Part shown: positions 22,640 through 34,320 of the stretch, piece after piece
Numbering within the stretch: position 1 is the first letter of the stretch
Layout: the number at the start of each line of letters is the position of its first letter
Assembly (NCBI GenBank): GCA_026826555.1
Contig: JAKSZT010053837.1
Span: forward strand, 1,574,608 to 1,638,607
Length of the DNA: 64,000 bases
Reading direction: 5' to 3'
From: Tolypeutes matacus
Lineage: Eukaryota > Chordata > Mammalia > Cingulata > Chlamyphoridae
Notes under the pieces: generated by a model
What the model saw: only the letters and a program-made list of their open reading frames with translations
Databases searched by the model: none
Told to the model about the DNA's origin: nothing
Translations under genes and position numbers: made by a program

Positions 22640-23190
22640 CTAGTTTTCACTATTTTATCACAGAAGGAATGCATGTTCATTGTGGAAAAAATAATCAATA
22701 CCAGTGAGCAGAAAACACGATCACCCATAATTGATCACCTATAGTAAGCCACTGTTTAATTTTTTTTATATGGACAACTATAGAGTATCAGACATCAAGG
22801 TGGCACTGCGTAACAATGTAGCAAAAATATTACAGCTGTGGGTCTAGACGAGTTGAACAGCAGGAATTCTTTTTCTCATCCCTCAACTATAAATGCGTGA
22901 GTCCTCTCAGACTTTTTTCAGTTCTTATAGTAAATGCACATATGTTTGGTTTTTTTTTTTTACAAAAATGGGATCCTTTATTACATAGAATTTTAACCTG
23001 TTTCACAAATCAGAATAATTTTCCTTATCAACAAGATCTATCTATATCATCATTTAAAGGCTACCTTGTATTTTACTTATGAATTACCATAAATTATTTA
23101 ACTAATGCCCCATTGATGGAAGTTTAGGTTATTTCCAATTTTTCAGAATTACTTTCTGCATGAATAACCCATGTCACACCATAATTTCAT
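22640..23190. repeat. Old LINE (L1/L2-like) fragments
   Basis: Phrases such as 'ggaatgcatgttcattgtgg' (22,665) and 'ccattgatggaagtttaggtt' (23,110) are common in the 3' UTRs of ancient L1s, the first reading in sense and the second in antisense. Too diverged for firm boundaries. Confidence 0.4.
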
Positions 23191-24084
23191 ATACAAACTA
23201 AGGCTTTTAATTTCATTTTCCGATCTAAGAAATCTAAGCAGTCCCTTTATTGACAATAAATAGAACCATCCTGGTGGTGGTAGAATGTGGGCAGCAAGAA
23301 GGGAAATAGTGTGGTCGGGTGGAGATCAGTCATATTTGAAAGAGCATGTATGTGCATTTTACATGTTGATTGCAACTCATGCAAAAGTTTATAGATGCAG
23401 GTTAATTCCAGAATCACGTTTCAAATCAGCATTATGTGCTCCTAAATTCAGATGTTCCTCTCAGCTTCTCAGGTCTGCCTACCAGGCTGGAGACAAAACA
23501 AGGCCAGACTCCCTAGTAGCATCTTGGCAATCCTACCCTCGGAGTACAAAGAGGCCTCAGGAATTTGAGTGACTAGGAGAGAAATGCCATCCAGTTCCTC
23601 AGTCCATCTCCATCACCACAGCAGAAGAAAGGGGCCCAGGCATTATAACATTGGTCAGGAGTAGCTCTGAGCCAGGATCGAGCTGGCTGATTATAAACTA
23701 AGCCAGGCATTCAAGGGAAGGGTTTTGAAGGAATTAAGCCAACAAAACATCACAGAAACTGAGGGACCATTCCTTTTCCAAACTCTACTTCCTAAGAGAT
23801 ATCAAGATGACACAGCCTAACTTAGGTATTGAAATTATTACCACCATGGAACAGAGCCATTTTGGTGCCAGAAGAACCTTTTCTCTTCCGTCAACCCTGC
23901 TTTCCTCCAGATTTATTTTCATTCCTTCCTGGGGTAAACCAAGATTTTTCAGCAAAGAACATTTACCTAAATGACTGCAGTGCCATTCAGAAACAAGGAA
24001 GCTCAACTCTCCCATTCATCCACCTTCTAACCTATATCAATGCCCCTACCCTCTTAGTTTGAAACGGGGAGTCAGGATAATAAA
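23191..24084. other. Unassigned sequence
   Basis: No gene, repeat family or tandem array recognised. Confidence 0.45.
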
Positions 24085-24245
24085 TTCATACAATGTTAGA
24101 GCCTATGAGGACCATCAATATATTGTCCCATCACCTCTTCCTTCAGTGAGCCAATGGAGACCTTGAAGACGTGAGCAACCTGCTAGGGTCCCACAGAGTT
24201 GGTGGCAGAGCCTCTCTTGGCCCCCAGTGACCCTGTCCAGACTCC
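24085..24245 (-). repeat. Old mammal-wide repeat, antisense
   Basis: 'caatgttagagcctatgagg', 'gagcaacctgctagggtccc' and 'gttggtggcagagcc' follow the order of an ancient MIR/LINE-associated repeat containing the 'acttgcccaaggtcac' core. Diverged. Confidence 0.5.
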
Positions 24246-26896
24246 AGGCTGATCCCCTTGCCAGAGCTCCACACTGGTAACGGCTCTTCTGTCTGAATGC
24301 CTCCCAGCAATGTCATGAAGACAAATTACTCTCTAGTGCTATGGTTCTTCAATCTTTTGGATAAACATACTGCATGTCCATGTGCCGGGCAGGTACCCAT
24401 GGACACTAAGGCTAGAAGAAACGAAGCGGCCCACCTTGGTTTAAACCACTGAGAGAACACCATCCCCCATGATGAGCTGGCTAGTCAAGCCAGCAGTTTA
24501 GTGTGAGGCATTTTTGAGGGTCAAGCCTTATATAATAGTTAGGCTAAGAGAACAGTTTATTTCATATCCTAAACATTGCAGCAATAGAATATAAGCTACA
24601 AGGGGGCAAGAATGGACTAGATACATAGATTTTTTCAGAAATCGTAAACCACAGAAGAATTTAATTCCTCAAAAAAAATTTGGGGGCAGGGGATTGAATA
24701 CATGCAAACCTTATTTTTAGTGTCCTTTACAGAGAGAAAGTTATGCTGTTCACTTTAGAACATAAAAATGCATTACGTATAACTTGATTCGCTCATTAAA
24801 TTAACATGTTTTGCATATTGATATACTTAGACATTAGGAGATCTGAAAAAAGTTTTATGATTTCTTTCCTGGTTGTTGTTTTCCTTTTGGAGGAGGGGGG
24901 AAGAATAGGAGTGGCTTTTATTTTTTTTAGTCCTCAGTAGAAAAAATATTTTCAGAAAATTTATAGATTTTAGAGGAATTTTACTTCTATCAAACTATTT
25001 CAAGTCTTCAAGCTCCCAAGTCATTAGATTCACACGTTTTTTCAACCAAACTCCTATCGCCAGGCAGAAATTAGGACAACCTGGTTACTTACGGTCCCTC
25101 TCATGGGACTTCAGAAATTCCATTTTAGCAGCCCCTCAAATTTGAACTTTATTTCACCCTCCAAAGCAAATTTCTTCTATTCTTCCTGCTGCAGCCCGTA
25201 CATAAGAGCACATGTCTAGAAATGAGCCAAGAGAGAAGTCATTTAGTTTAGATCCTATATCAGCACATGCCCTCTATAAGACCTAACAGATGATTGACTG
25301 CCTCGCGCCTTTCCCACAATCAGTGGTCTAAGACCAAGTTGTTACATTTTACATTTTGCATTTTATCCTGTGTGATGATCTGATGGATTTCTGTAATCCT
25401 CACTGAATTCCAAGGGCTCTCGGGGCAGGAACCAAGCCTTCTTAGCTGACTTTTGTCCTCAGCACCTATCTGTGATGAGAACATAGCAGTAAATGTAAGA
25501 AAGGGAGCAAACTGCCTTCTAAGACAGCTCTTATTATTAGGATTTCCCTCTGTAAATTGAATTATATTAGTCTCCCTATAACATCTACACCCTGGTTGGA
25601 ATCTGTGCTTCTGGTCCATCCAAATATTGCACAAGACAGCCCTTCAAATATGACATATCACTGCCTTGGTTCTATAGACCCACACGGCTAACAGGGCAGC
25701 ACAGCAGTTAACCCCGATGAACGGTTATTGACAAATTATGTGCTCTCCCCAGAAAAATGGTTCCACGGTCCAGGAATAACCTGGAGCTCTGTAATGCCCT
25801 TCACCAGAAAGCTGATGGTGGCCAGGCCTGCGAATTGTCCCTAACATACCTTCTCCCTTTCCTCCATGGCAACAGACCCCCCTTCTTAGCGGGACACATG
25901 GCTGCCAACAGTAAAGGTTATGTAACCTCTCTTGCAGCTGAGTGTGGTGGTGTGGAAAAGTCTTGCTAACAGAATGAGCAGGCGTGCATCGGGCAGCCTT
26001 TGAGGCCTTTCCATAAGACACAGCCCACTGCACCCTTTGCCAAGCTCCTTCATCTTTCTTTTATCCTTTTTCCTAAAACATGAATGCCACCCTCTTAGAC
26101 GATGGGCCCAAGGCATGCATGGCTGAGCAACAAGGTAGAAGGAATCTGGGTCTGTGATATGGAAGAGGGTCCTGGACTGAGGTTTTTTATATAAAGAAAT
26201 GAATTGCCATCATGTTTAAACCACTGGTGCTAGGGATTTTTTTTTTCTGGTCACTCACAGCCAAAACTAATCCTGACAGTCTATTTCTTTGTCTTCAACA
26301 TATCCCATGTAGTTCTGTTACTGAAGCAGAACATGACGTAGTTAAACATGACCTAGCAAGCTGATGACTTGCCCAGCATTCCCCACCTTGCCAAGGGTGA
26401 AGATGGACAGGGAGGTGTAAGGTATGACACAAAGGGTATTACAGACAGGCTGTCTGTGGCTCAGCTAGAAAGGGCATCCAAGAGCTGACTCTCTGCCCAG
26501 AAAAAAAGAAAAGAAAAACAGGTGCCAGTATACATGAAGAAAGCATAGATTATATTTTGTATGAAAGGATACGCTACATTTCTTCTTCTCCCTCCGTTTG
26601 AAATTTTGAGATATAATGGCTAACTTTAGAATTGCCTAGGGAATAAAAAAACACAGCCTCAGAAAATATAGGCCCAGCCACGGGCCCCGGAAGGCCTGGA
26701 GAGCCACTGCCATCCAGGCTGCTGAGAAGGTGAGTGCCAGAAACAGTACATTGGTCAGCACACCACCGAGCCCACAGGGAAGGCCAGTCCAGAAGCCTCT
26801 CCACCTCCACGTGTTGAGGTGATGGGCTGCCAAAGACCAAAGACCAGAATTGCAATTTCTATGTGCTGCTTCCTATTATGTCCGTCGTTTGCTATT
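24246..26896. other. Longest stretch without recognised elements
   Basis: About 2.6 kb of AT-rich to neutral unique DNA. Open frames up to 104 codons (for example minus strand 25,320-25,634) have no motif. A 'gggattgaatac' at 24,690 recalls a tRNA-SINE B box, but no supporting body exists. Confidence 0.45.
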
Positions 26897-28890
26897 CCTT
26901 TCTCCTTTTTAAAAAATTTTATTGGAGAAGTTGTAGGTTTACAGAAAACTCATGCATCAAATACAGAGTTCCCATATATCACCATACTATTAGCACTTTG
27001 AATTGGTGTGGTACATTTATTGCAACTGATGAAAGAGCATTTTTATAATTGTACTATTAACTATCATCCATGGTTTAATTTAGGGTTCATTGTGTTGTAC
27101 AGTCCCATGGATTTTTTTCCTAAATTTTATTCTAGTAACTTATATACAACCTAAAATTTCTCCCTTTACACCACATTCACATAAATAATTCCATGCTGTT
27201 AATTACTTTCACAAATGCTGTTCTACCATCACCATCATCCATTACTAAAATTTTTCCATCATTCCCAAAAGAAACTCTGTACAATTTAAGTATTAACTCC
27301 CCATTCCCTACACCCACCCCAGCTGCTGGTAACCTGTATTCTAGTTTGACTCCATAAACTTACTTATTCTAATATTTCATATTAGTGAGACCATGCAATA
27401 GTTGTCCTTTTGTGTCTACCTCCTCACTTAACATGATGTCTTCAATGTCCATCCATGTTGTCACATGTACCAGAAATTCATTTCTTTTTACAACTGAATA
27501 ATATTCCATTTGTGTATATACCACAGTATTTTTAACCATTCATCAGTTGAGGGTTACTTGGGTTGCTTCCACCTTTTGGCTATTATGAATAATGCCACTA
27601 TGAACAGTAGTGTGCAAATATCTATTTGAGTCCCTGTTTTCAATTATTTTGTGTATATAACTAGAAGTAGGATTGCCAGGTCACATGGTAACTCTGTATT
27701 TAACTTTCTGAGGAATGACCAAACTGTCTACCACAGTGGCTGTACCATTTTACATTCCCACCAACAGTGAAGGTGAGTATTCCTATTTCTCCACATCCTC
27801 ACCAACACTTGCAATTTTCCAATTTTTTAATAGTGGCCATTCTAGAAGGTGTGAAATGATATTTCATTTTGTTTTACATTTGCATTTTCCTAATGGCTAA
27901 TGATGTTGAGCTTATTTTCATGTGTTTTTTTGGCTATCTGTATATCTTCTTTTAAGAAATGTCTATTCAAGTCTTTTGCCCATTTTTAAATGGGGTTGTC
28001 TTTCTGCTGTTGAGTTATAGGATTTCTTTATGTATTCTGGATATTAAACCCTTCTCAGATATATAGTTTACAAATATTTTCTCCCGTTATGTGGTTTGTC
28101 TTACTTTCATGAGAAAGTTCTTTGAGGCTCAAAAATGTTTAATTTTGATGAGGTCCCATTTATCTATTTTTTGTTGTTGTTGCTTGTGATTTGGTTGTAA
28201 GGTCTAAGAAACCATTGCCTAATACAAGGTCCTGAAGATGCTTTCCTATGTTTTCTTCTAGGAGTTTTATAGTTGTGGCTTTTATATATAGGTCTTTGAT
28301 CCATTTTGAGTTGATTTTTGTATATGGTGTGAGATAGGGACCCTCCTTCATTCTTTTGCATATGGACATCCAGTTTTCCCAGGACCATTTGTTGAAGAGA
28401 TTATTCTTTCCCCCATTGAATGGCCTTGGAACCCTTGTCAAAAATCAGTTGGCCATAAAAGTGACAGTTGATTTCTGAACTCTCAAATCAATTCCATTGG
28501 TCTCTATGGCTGTCCTGAAACCAGTATCATGTTATTTTGATTACTGTGTCTTTGTAGTAAGTTTTAAGATAGGGAAGTGTGAGTCCTCCAACTTTGTTCC
28601 TCTTTTTCAAGATGGCTTTGGCTATTCAGGGCTCTTTACTCTTCCATATAAATTTGATGATTTTCTTATCCATTTCTGCAAAGGATGTTGGGATTTTGCC
28701 TGGGATTATGTTGAATCTGTAAATTGTTTTGGGTAGAACTGACAACTTATTTAGGATTCCAGTTCACAAACACAATATGTCCTTCCATTTATTTAGGTCT
28801 TCTTCTTTCAGCAATGGTTTGTCGTTTTCTGTGTACAAGTCCTTTACATCCTTGGTTAGATTTATTCCTAGATATTTGATTCTTTCAATT

Positions 28891-29085
28891 CAGGGATTCT
28901 TAACAAGTGGTCCATGACCTTGAACTGAAATTTTTAAAAAACATTATTCTTGTGGGGATGTGTTGGTGCAGGTGTGATATATTTATTAAATAATACACAG
29001 TATACTGTGGACTTAGTATGGGGTCCAATGGTTTTCACCGAGCTGGCAAAGGGGTCCATGGAACAAAAAAGGTTAAGAACCCCTG
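28891..29085. mobile_element. 195-bp hAT-like MITE inside L1 ORF2
   Basis: Terminal inverted repeats CAGGGATTCTTAAC and GTTAAGAACCCCTG bound the element. The surrounding L1 text ('tagatatttgattctttcaatt' to 'cgctattgtaaatgg', each a standard ORF2 antisense phrase) is continuous once it is removed. The adjoining 8-mers TTTCAATT and TTTTAGTC match at five of eight positions, consistent with a worn 8-bp hAT duplication. Confidence 0.8.
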
Positions 29086-30324
29086 TTTTAGTCGCTATTG
29101 TAAATGGATTTTTTTCTTGATTTCTTCTTCAGATTGTTCATTACTAGTGTATAGAAATTGTACTGATTTGGGGGTGTTGATCTTGTAACCTGCCACTTTG
29201 CTGAATCCACTTATTAGTTCTAGTAGATTTGCTGTGGATTTTTCAGGATTTTCTGTATATCAGATCATGTCATGTGCAAATGGAGAAACTTTCATTTCTT
29301 CCTTTCCAATTTGGGTGTCCTTTATTTCTTTCCTTTGTCTAAATGCCCCCTGGTTAGAACTTCCAGTACAATGTTGAGTAACAGTGGTGACAGCATCCTT
29401 GTCTTGTTCCAGATCTTAGAGGGAAAGCTTTCAGTCTTTCACATTAAGTAGGATATTAGCTGCAGGTCTTTCATACCTACCCTTTCTCATGTTGAGGAAG
29501 TATCCTTCTATTCCTAGTTTTCTAAATTTTTTTATCAAGAAGGGGTATTGGATTTTGTCAAATGCCTTTTCTGCATCAATTGAGATGATCATGTGTGTTT
29601 TCCCCTTTGTTCTGTTAATGTGATGAATTACATTTATTGCTTTTCTTAAGTTGAGTCACCCTTGAATACCTGGGATAAATCCCACTTGATCATGGTGTAT
29701 AATTCTTTTCATGTGCTATTGGATTCGTTTTGTTAGTATTTTGTTGAGGATTTTTGCCTCAATATTCATAAGGGATATTGGCCTGTAATCTTCTCCTGGT
29801 ATCTCTATCTGGCCTTGGTATGAAGAAGATGTTAGCCTTGTAGAAGGAATTAAGGAGTGTTCCCTCCTCTTCAATTTTTTTAAGAAGAGTTTGAACAGGA
29901 ATGCTGTTAATTCTTCTTGGAAAGTTTGGTAAAATTCCCCTGGGAAGCCATCTGGTCTTGGGCTTTTCTTTGTGGAGAGGCTTATGGTCACTGATTCAAT
30001 CTCTTTAATAGTTATTGGTTTGTTGAGATCTATTTCTTCTTGAGTCAGTAGTGCGCATGTTTCCAGAATTTGTCCATTTCATTTAGGTTATCTAATTTGT
30101 TTGTACACTGGTGTTCATAGTAAACTCTTATAGTCCTTTTTTTTTTTTTTAATCTTTTTTTTCATAGTCCTTTTTATTCCAGTGGAATCGGTAATAATAT
30201 CCCTCTTTTCATTTCTGATTGTAGTCATTTATGCCCTCTTTTTTTTCTTCACCAGTCTAGCTAAAGGTTTGTCAATTTCATTGATCTTTTCAAAGAGCCA
30301 TCTTTTGGTTTTGTTGATTTTCTA

Positions 30325-30350
30325 TTTTTTTTTTTTTTTTTTTTTTTTTT
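30325..30350. repeat. Poly(T) tract
   Basis: A T run of about 25 lies inside the antisense L1. It corresponds to an A-rich expansion on the L1 coding strand and is likely polymorphic. Confidence 0.8.
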
Positions 30351-30621
30351 TGTCTCTATCATTTATCGCTACTCTAATCTTTGTTATTTCCTACCTTCTA
30401 CTCACTTTGGATTTAGTTTGTTCTTTTTCTAGTTCTTCCAGTTTTAAGGTTAAGTTCCTGTTTGGAAATTTTTCCTTTTTTTTTTTATGTAAGTATTTAC
30501 AGCTATAAGTTTTCAAGTTCAAGAATAAGTTTGGGTATGTTGTGTTTTCTTTTTTCATTTGTCTCAAGATATTTCCTAATTCTCCTTGTGATTTCTTCTT
30601 TGACCCATAGAGTACGTTTTT

Positions 30622-31080
30622 TTTCTTGTTTGTTTTTTGTTTTTGTTTTTAAAGATTTATTTGTTTTACTTTTATCCATTTTTAATGCCCCCTTCCCCAT
30701 CCTTTTTTTGCTGTCTTCTGTGTCCATTCGCTGGGGAACTCTCTGTGTCCGCCTCCTGCCCTCTCCTCCTGTCTTCACCAGGATTCAATCCTGGGAAACT
30801 CCGATGTGGGAGAGAGGCGTTCTGTCACCTGCGCCACCCCAGTTCCTGGTTCTTTGGCGTGTCTCGTCTTGGCTCTCCCCTTGTGTCACTCTCCTGTTAC
30901 GTCATCATTCTGCTGCGTGGCTTGGTGGAGCCTGGCGCACCCACACACGGGGGACTGGCGGCCTGTGCGCCTTCTATATTTTTTCTTCTTTTTTATTTTA
31001 CCGGGAGGTCCCAGGCATCGAACCCAGGTCCCTCTGTATGGGAAACGGACGCCCAACCATTTGAGCCACATCCGCGCCCC
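30622..31080 (-). mobile_element. Dimeric DAS-type SINE inside antisense L1
   Basis: A 459-bp insertion is flanked by perfect 13-bp repeats AGAGTACGTTTTT (30,609-30,621 and 31,081-31,093). On the minus strand it holds a first tRNA-like unit (GGATGTGGCTCAAATGG A box, GGTTCGATGCC B box), a spacer with GC-rich text, a second tRNA-like unit (GGATTGAATCC B box), then an (AAAT)-like, A-rich tail. The same two-unit plan is seen at 35,840. The SINE is younger than the L1 it interrupts. Confidence 0.9.
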
Positions 31081-31654
31081 AGAGTACGTTTTTAAATTGC
31101 CACATATTTGTGAATTTTTTAGTTGTCCCCGTTATTGATTTCTAGCTTTATTTCATGGTTTCTAAAAAGATACATTGCATGATTTCTATATTTTTTAATT
31201 TGAGACTTGCTTTGTGACCTAAAATATGGTCTATCTTAGAAAATGATCCACTTGCACTAGAGAAGAATACGTGTTCTGCTGCTGTGGCGTGAAGTGTTCG
31301 AAAAATGTCTGTTAGGTCTGATTGGTTTAAAGTATCATTCAAGTCTTCTATTTCCTTATTGATCACCTTTCTAGATGTTATATCCATTATTGAAAGCAGT
31401 GTGTTAAAGTCTTCTATTAATGTAGAACTGTCTATTGCTCCCTTCAAATCTGTCAACACTTCCTTCATATATTTTGGGGCTCTGCTGTTAGGTACATATA
31501 CATTTATAATTGTTATGTCTTCTTGTTGACTTGACCCCTTTATCAGTATATAATGACCTTCTTTGTCCCTTGTAACTGTTTTTGACTTAAAGTCTATTTT
31601 ATCTGTTACTAGTATAGCCACTCCAGCTCTAATTTGGTTACTCTTTGCATGGTG

Positions 31655-31681
31655 TATATTATACACACACACACACACACA
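31655..31681. repeat. (CA)n microsatellite
   Basis: About ten CA units lie between two halves of the antisense L1 endonuclease region (frames end on either side). It probably arose by expansion within the L1. Confidence 0.9.
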
Positions 31682-32559
31682 CTATCCTTTCACTTTAAAC
31701 CTACATATATCTTTGCATTAAGATAAGTCTCTTGTAAACAGCATATAGTTGGATCATGCTCTTTTACCCATTCTGCCAATCTCTGCCTTTTGACTGGAGA
31801 GTTTAATCCATATACATTTAAAGTAACTACTAATAATGCAGGACTTTCTTCTGCCATTTTGCTAATTAGTCTTTGTCTCTCAATTTTTCTGTTAATGCCT
31901 ACTTTCATATTTATTTGTATTTTACCATATTCAGTTCCTTATTTCTTTCTGCCTATATTTTTCATATATTTACCATGGGGTTAAAATCTAACATACTAAA
32001 TATAACAATCATTTTTTATTTGATACCAACTTCATAGTATACACATACACTGTTCCTCTATTTCTCTGTTCCCCTACTTCTTTGTACTTGTTACAAATTA
32101 TGTTTTTGTATACTGTATGTCTCAAATCATAGATTTGGCAATATTTTTTATGCATTTTAGCACCTGTAGGAAGTAACAAGTTGAGTTAGATACCAAAAAA
32201 GACAATACAATAATACTGGTATTTATAATTATCCATATGGTTACCTTTACTAGAGGTCTTTATTTCTTTGTGCCACTTTGATCCACTATCTATTGTCCTT
32301 TGAAAATTGACTTTGCATTGGACAATTCTGTCCTTCAGAATTCAGCCCACTTATAAAGCAGGTCAGCCCAAGGTGAATGCCAAGTGCAGGATCCTCCTTG
32401 TCTTTTCTGAACCTGTGTCTTGTCCTGGGTTTATGCTTGCTATTGGCCTTAGGAGTTACCCTGTTTGTGGGAATTTGAATTCCCCCTCTAATCCCCAGGA
32501 AATAGACTTTCTCTCTTCCTGGGTACTTCCTCCACAGTAAGCCTCTGCCCCAGGCCACC

Positions 32560-33159
32560 TGTATTAGTCAGCTAAAGGGGTGCTGATGCAAAGTACCAGA
32601 AATTTGTTGGCTCTTATAAAGGGTATTTATTTGGGGTAAAAGCTTACAGTCCCAAGGTCATGGAAAATCTAACTCAAGGTACCATAAAAGCTACTTTCTC
32701 ACCAAAGTCAGCTGCCACATGTTGAAGCAAGGTGGCAGGCATCTCTGCTTGGTCTCGCAGGGCTTCCTATATCCGTCTCTGGCATAGGGCTGTTTTTTTC
32801 CTGGGCCTTCTAATCTGTTCAGCTGCTCTGCTCTTTCTGCTGCAAACTATCAGGCAAATGGCTCATCTCTCCCCGGGGCCCCAGGATTAAACATGACAGA
32901 GTACATTCGTGCTCTCTCTCTCTCTTTCTCTCATCTTCTCAAGCGAGTGCCCAATTATATCAGCCCACCAAGGGGGCTGGGACTCAATCTGAGTCACGCC
33001 CTACTGAGGTAGTCAAATCAAAAGCCCTAAACTGATTTCATCAAGTAAACTTAAAACCTTTGAATTTAATACAAAGGGTATCACACTCAGAAGATTAGAT
33101 TAGTTTACAAACATAATCTTTCTTTTTTTGGGAATCATAAATAATCTCAAACTGCTACA
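32560..33159 (-). mobile_element. Solo LTR of the MaLR/ERVL-like family (copy 2)
   Basis: On plus it starts TGTATTAGTCAGCTAAAGGGG and ends 'ctcaaactgctaca', the reverse of copy 1 at 2566-3222. It shares 'ggtatttatttggggtaaaag' and 'gtcagctgccacatgttgaagc'. A (CT)n stretch lies inside at 32,912-32,935. It appears inserted in the 5' part of the antisense L1. No internal viral genes. Confidence 0.85.
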
Positions 33160-33435
33160 TCTTCCAACTCAATTTTTTCTTATACTGCTTTCACTGCCCT
33201 TGTGGGACAAAATTCTGGTGGGTGGGAGTGGGGGCAGTGGAGGGTGGTGTGAGGCAGAGCAGAGTTTCCTAGGTCAGTCTTTCCCAGCTAGAAGTAGGCC
33301 AGAGACCCACAGAGGGAACACTGGCCAGCACCAAACTGCCCTGTGAAGGGGATTAGGGAGGGATCTGCAAGGTTGCCAGGAGCTTCTCCTCTGGCTCTTT
33401 GAAATGCATTTTCTTGATTTAGCACTTGCCCAGTA

Positions 33436-33875
33436 TGATGGTTTGGCTAATGTGTCAACTTGGCCAGGTAATGGTGCCCTGTTGTTTGGTCAAGCATTGG
33501 GCTAATTATAAAACAAGGGCATTTCATTGACTTTAATCATCAGTGAGTTGATTGTAGATGTATTCAGCCATATATGCAATCAACTGAGGAGCTTGCCATC
33601 AGCAATGAACGACATCTCATCCAATCGGCTGAAGGCCTTAAAAGGAGAAATGATTCCAGCATTCAGGGAGAGAATTTCTATCTCTACTTCAGACAGCCAG
33701 CATCTCCTGGGGACTTATCAAGGACCTTCGTTGGAGTCCCTGGCTTGCAGTCTGCCCTATGGAATTTGGACTTGTGTATCCCCATGGTCACGTGAGAAAA
33801 TTTTTATAAAATCTCATACTTATTTACAGATATCTCCCATCAGTTCGCTTTCTCTAGAGAACCCTGAGTAACACA
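33436..33875 (+). mobile_element. Solo LTR-like element with TG...CA ends
   Basis: 440 bp begin TGATGGTTTGGCTAATGTG and end GAGTAACACA, flanked by CCCAGTA at 33,429-33,435 and 33,876-33,882. 'tcaacttggccaggtaatggt', 'tcatccaatcggctgaagg' and 'ctctagagaaccctgag' match a mammal-wide LTR with sense orientation on plus. The terminal 'ataaaatctc' stands where a polyadenylation signal is expected. Family not assigned. Confidence 0.75.
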
Positions 33876-34151
33876 CCCAGTAAATGCAGACCTTTAACTG
33901 TTTTCCATAGTTCTGAGGCTGAGGGATGGGTGATTCTATGCGCTGCACAGGAGTGAAATTCACCAGTATGTACCACGATTTACCAGGCTCTTCCTCTCAC
34001 TTTTCCCTGATGCTGCACAGTGTTCTACTAGACTCTGGATTTCAAAATAGCTGATTCAGACAGTTCCTGACTGTTTAATAGTTGTTCTGATGGAAGGACT
34101 GATTTCTGAAGCTTCCTACTCCACCATCTTCCTTCCTGCTATTTGTTGCTG

Positions 34152-34180
34152 TTATATGGTTCTATTGCAGAACCATATAA
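34152..34180. repeat. Perfect 12-bp inverted repeat with 5-nt loop
   Basis: TTATATGGTTCT (34,152-34,163) and AGAACCATATAA (34,169-34,180) surround ATTGC. It would form a short hairpin in DNA or RNA and sits just outside the 5' end of the antisense L1. Function unknown. Confidence 0.85.
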
Positions 34181-34320
34181 ATGGTAGAAGGATTAGCAAG
34201 AGGCAGGTCACGATGGCCACATATTTAAAAATATGCCCAGGTACTCATGCTTCTATTTAGAATACAGAAAGTCACAGGAGACCATCGCTCCCCTCTAACA
34301 ATAAGAAAAAGTTAGATAAG

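Larger units (their letters stand above)
28160..31857 (-). pseudogene. L1 ORF2 remnant (endonuclease and reverse transcriptase), inactive
   Basis: ORF2 of L1 encodes an endonuclease and reverse transcriptase that copy L1 RNA into DNA at a nicked target. Recognisable pieces from N to C on the minus strand: 'MAEESPALLVV' with the endonuclease start 'LNVYGLNSPVKRQRLAEW' (31,857 downward), the central endonuclease (31,678-31,148) with a damaged 'EDFNT' where family members have GDFNT, the reverse transcriptase block '[15 protein letters not shown]' (29,991-29,716), and the C-terminal 'LFNKWSWENW' block (28,441-28,160). The catalytic FADD motif reads FAHD at 29,269-29,280, so one catalytic aspartate codon is lost. 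Two later insertions and several frame breaks confirm that it is dead. Confidence 0.88.
26897..34136 (-). mobile_element. Old near-full-length L1, antisense, with four nested insertions
   Basis: Reading leftward, a 5'-UTR-like end at about 34,130 ('ccaccatcttcc' on plus), ORF2 starting near 31,857, and a 3' UTR ending at about 26,905 occur in correct L1 order. It is broken by a hAT MITE (28,891-29,085), a dimeric SINE (30,622-31,080), a MaLR-like LTR (32,560-33,159) and another LTR (33,436-33,875). 'tgctatt' at 26,890-26,896 and 34,137-34,143 may be the eroded duplication. Total non-nested length is about 5.7 kb. The identity of the 5' third is inferred from position and from L1-like phrases, so it is less certain than ORF2. 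Confidence 0.8.

Noticed and set aside
24685..24710. B-box-like GGGATTGAATAC as another SINE
   Set aside because: No A box, tail or duplication; too little to support an element.
30462..31095. 200- and 152-codon frames in 30,462-31,095
   Set aside because: They lie antisense to a dead L1 and across a dimeric SINE; the peptide is translated repeat sequence.
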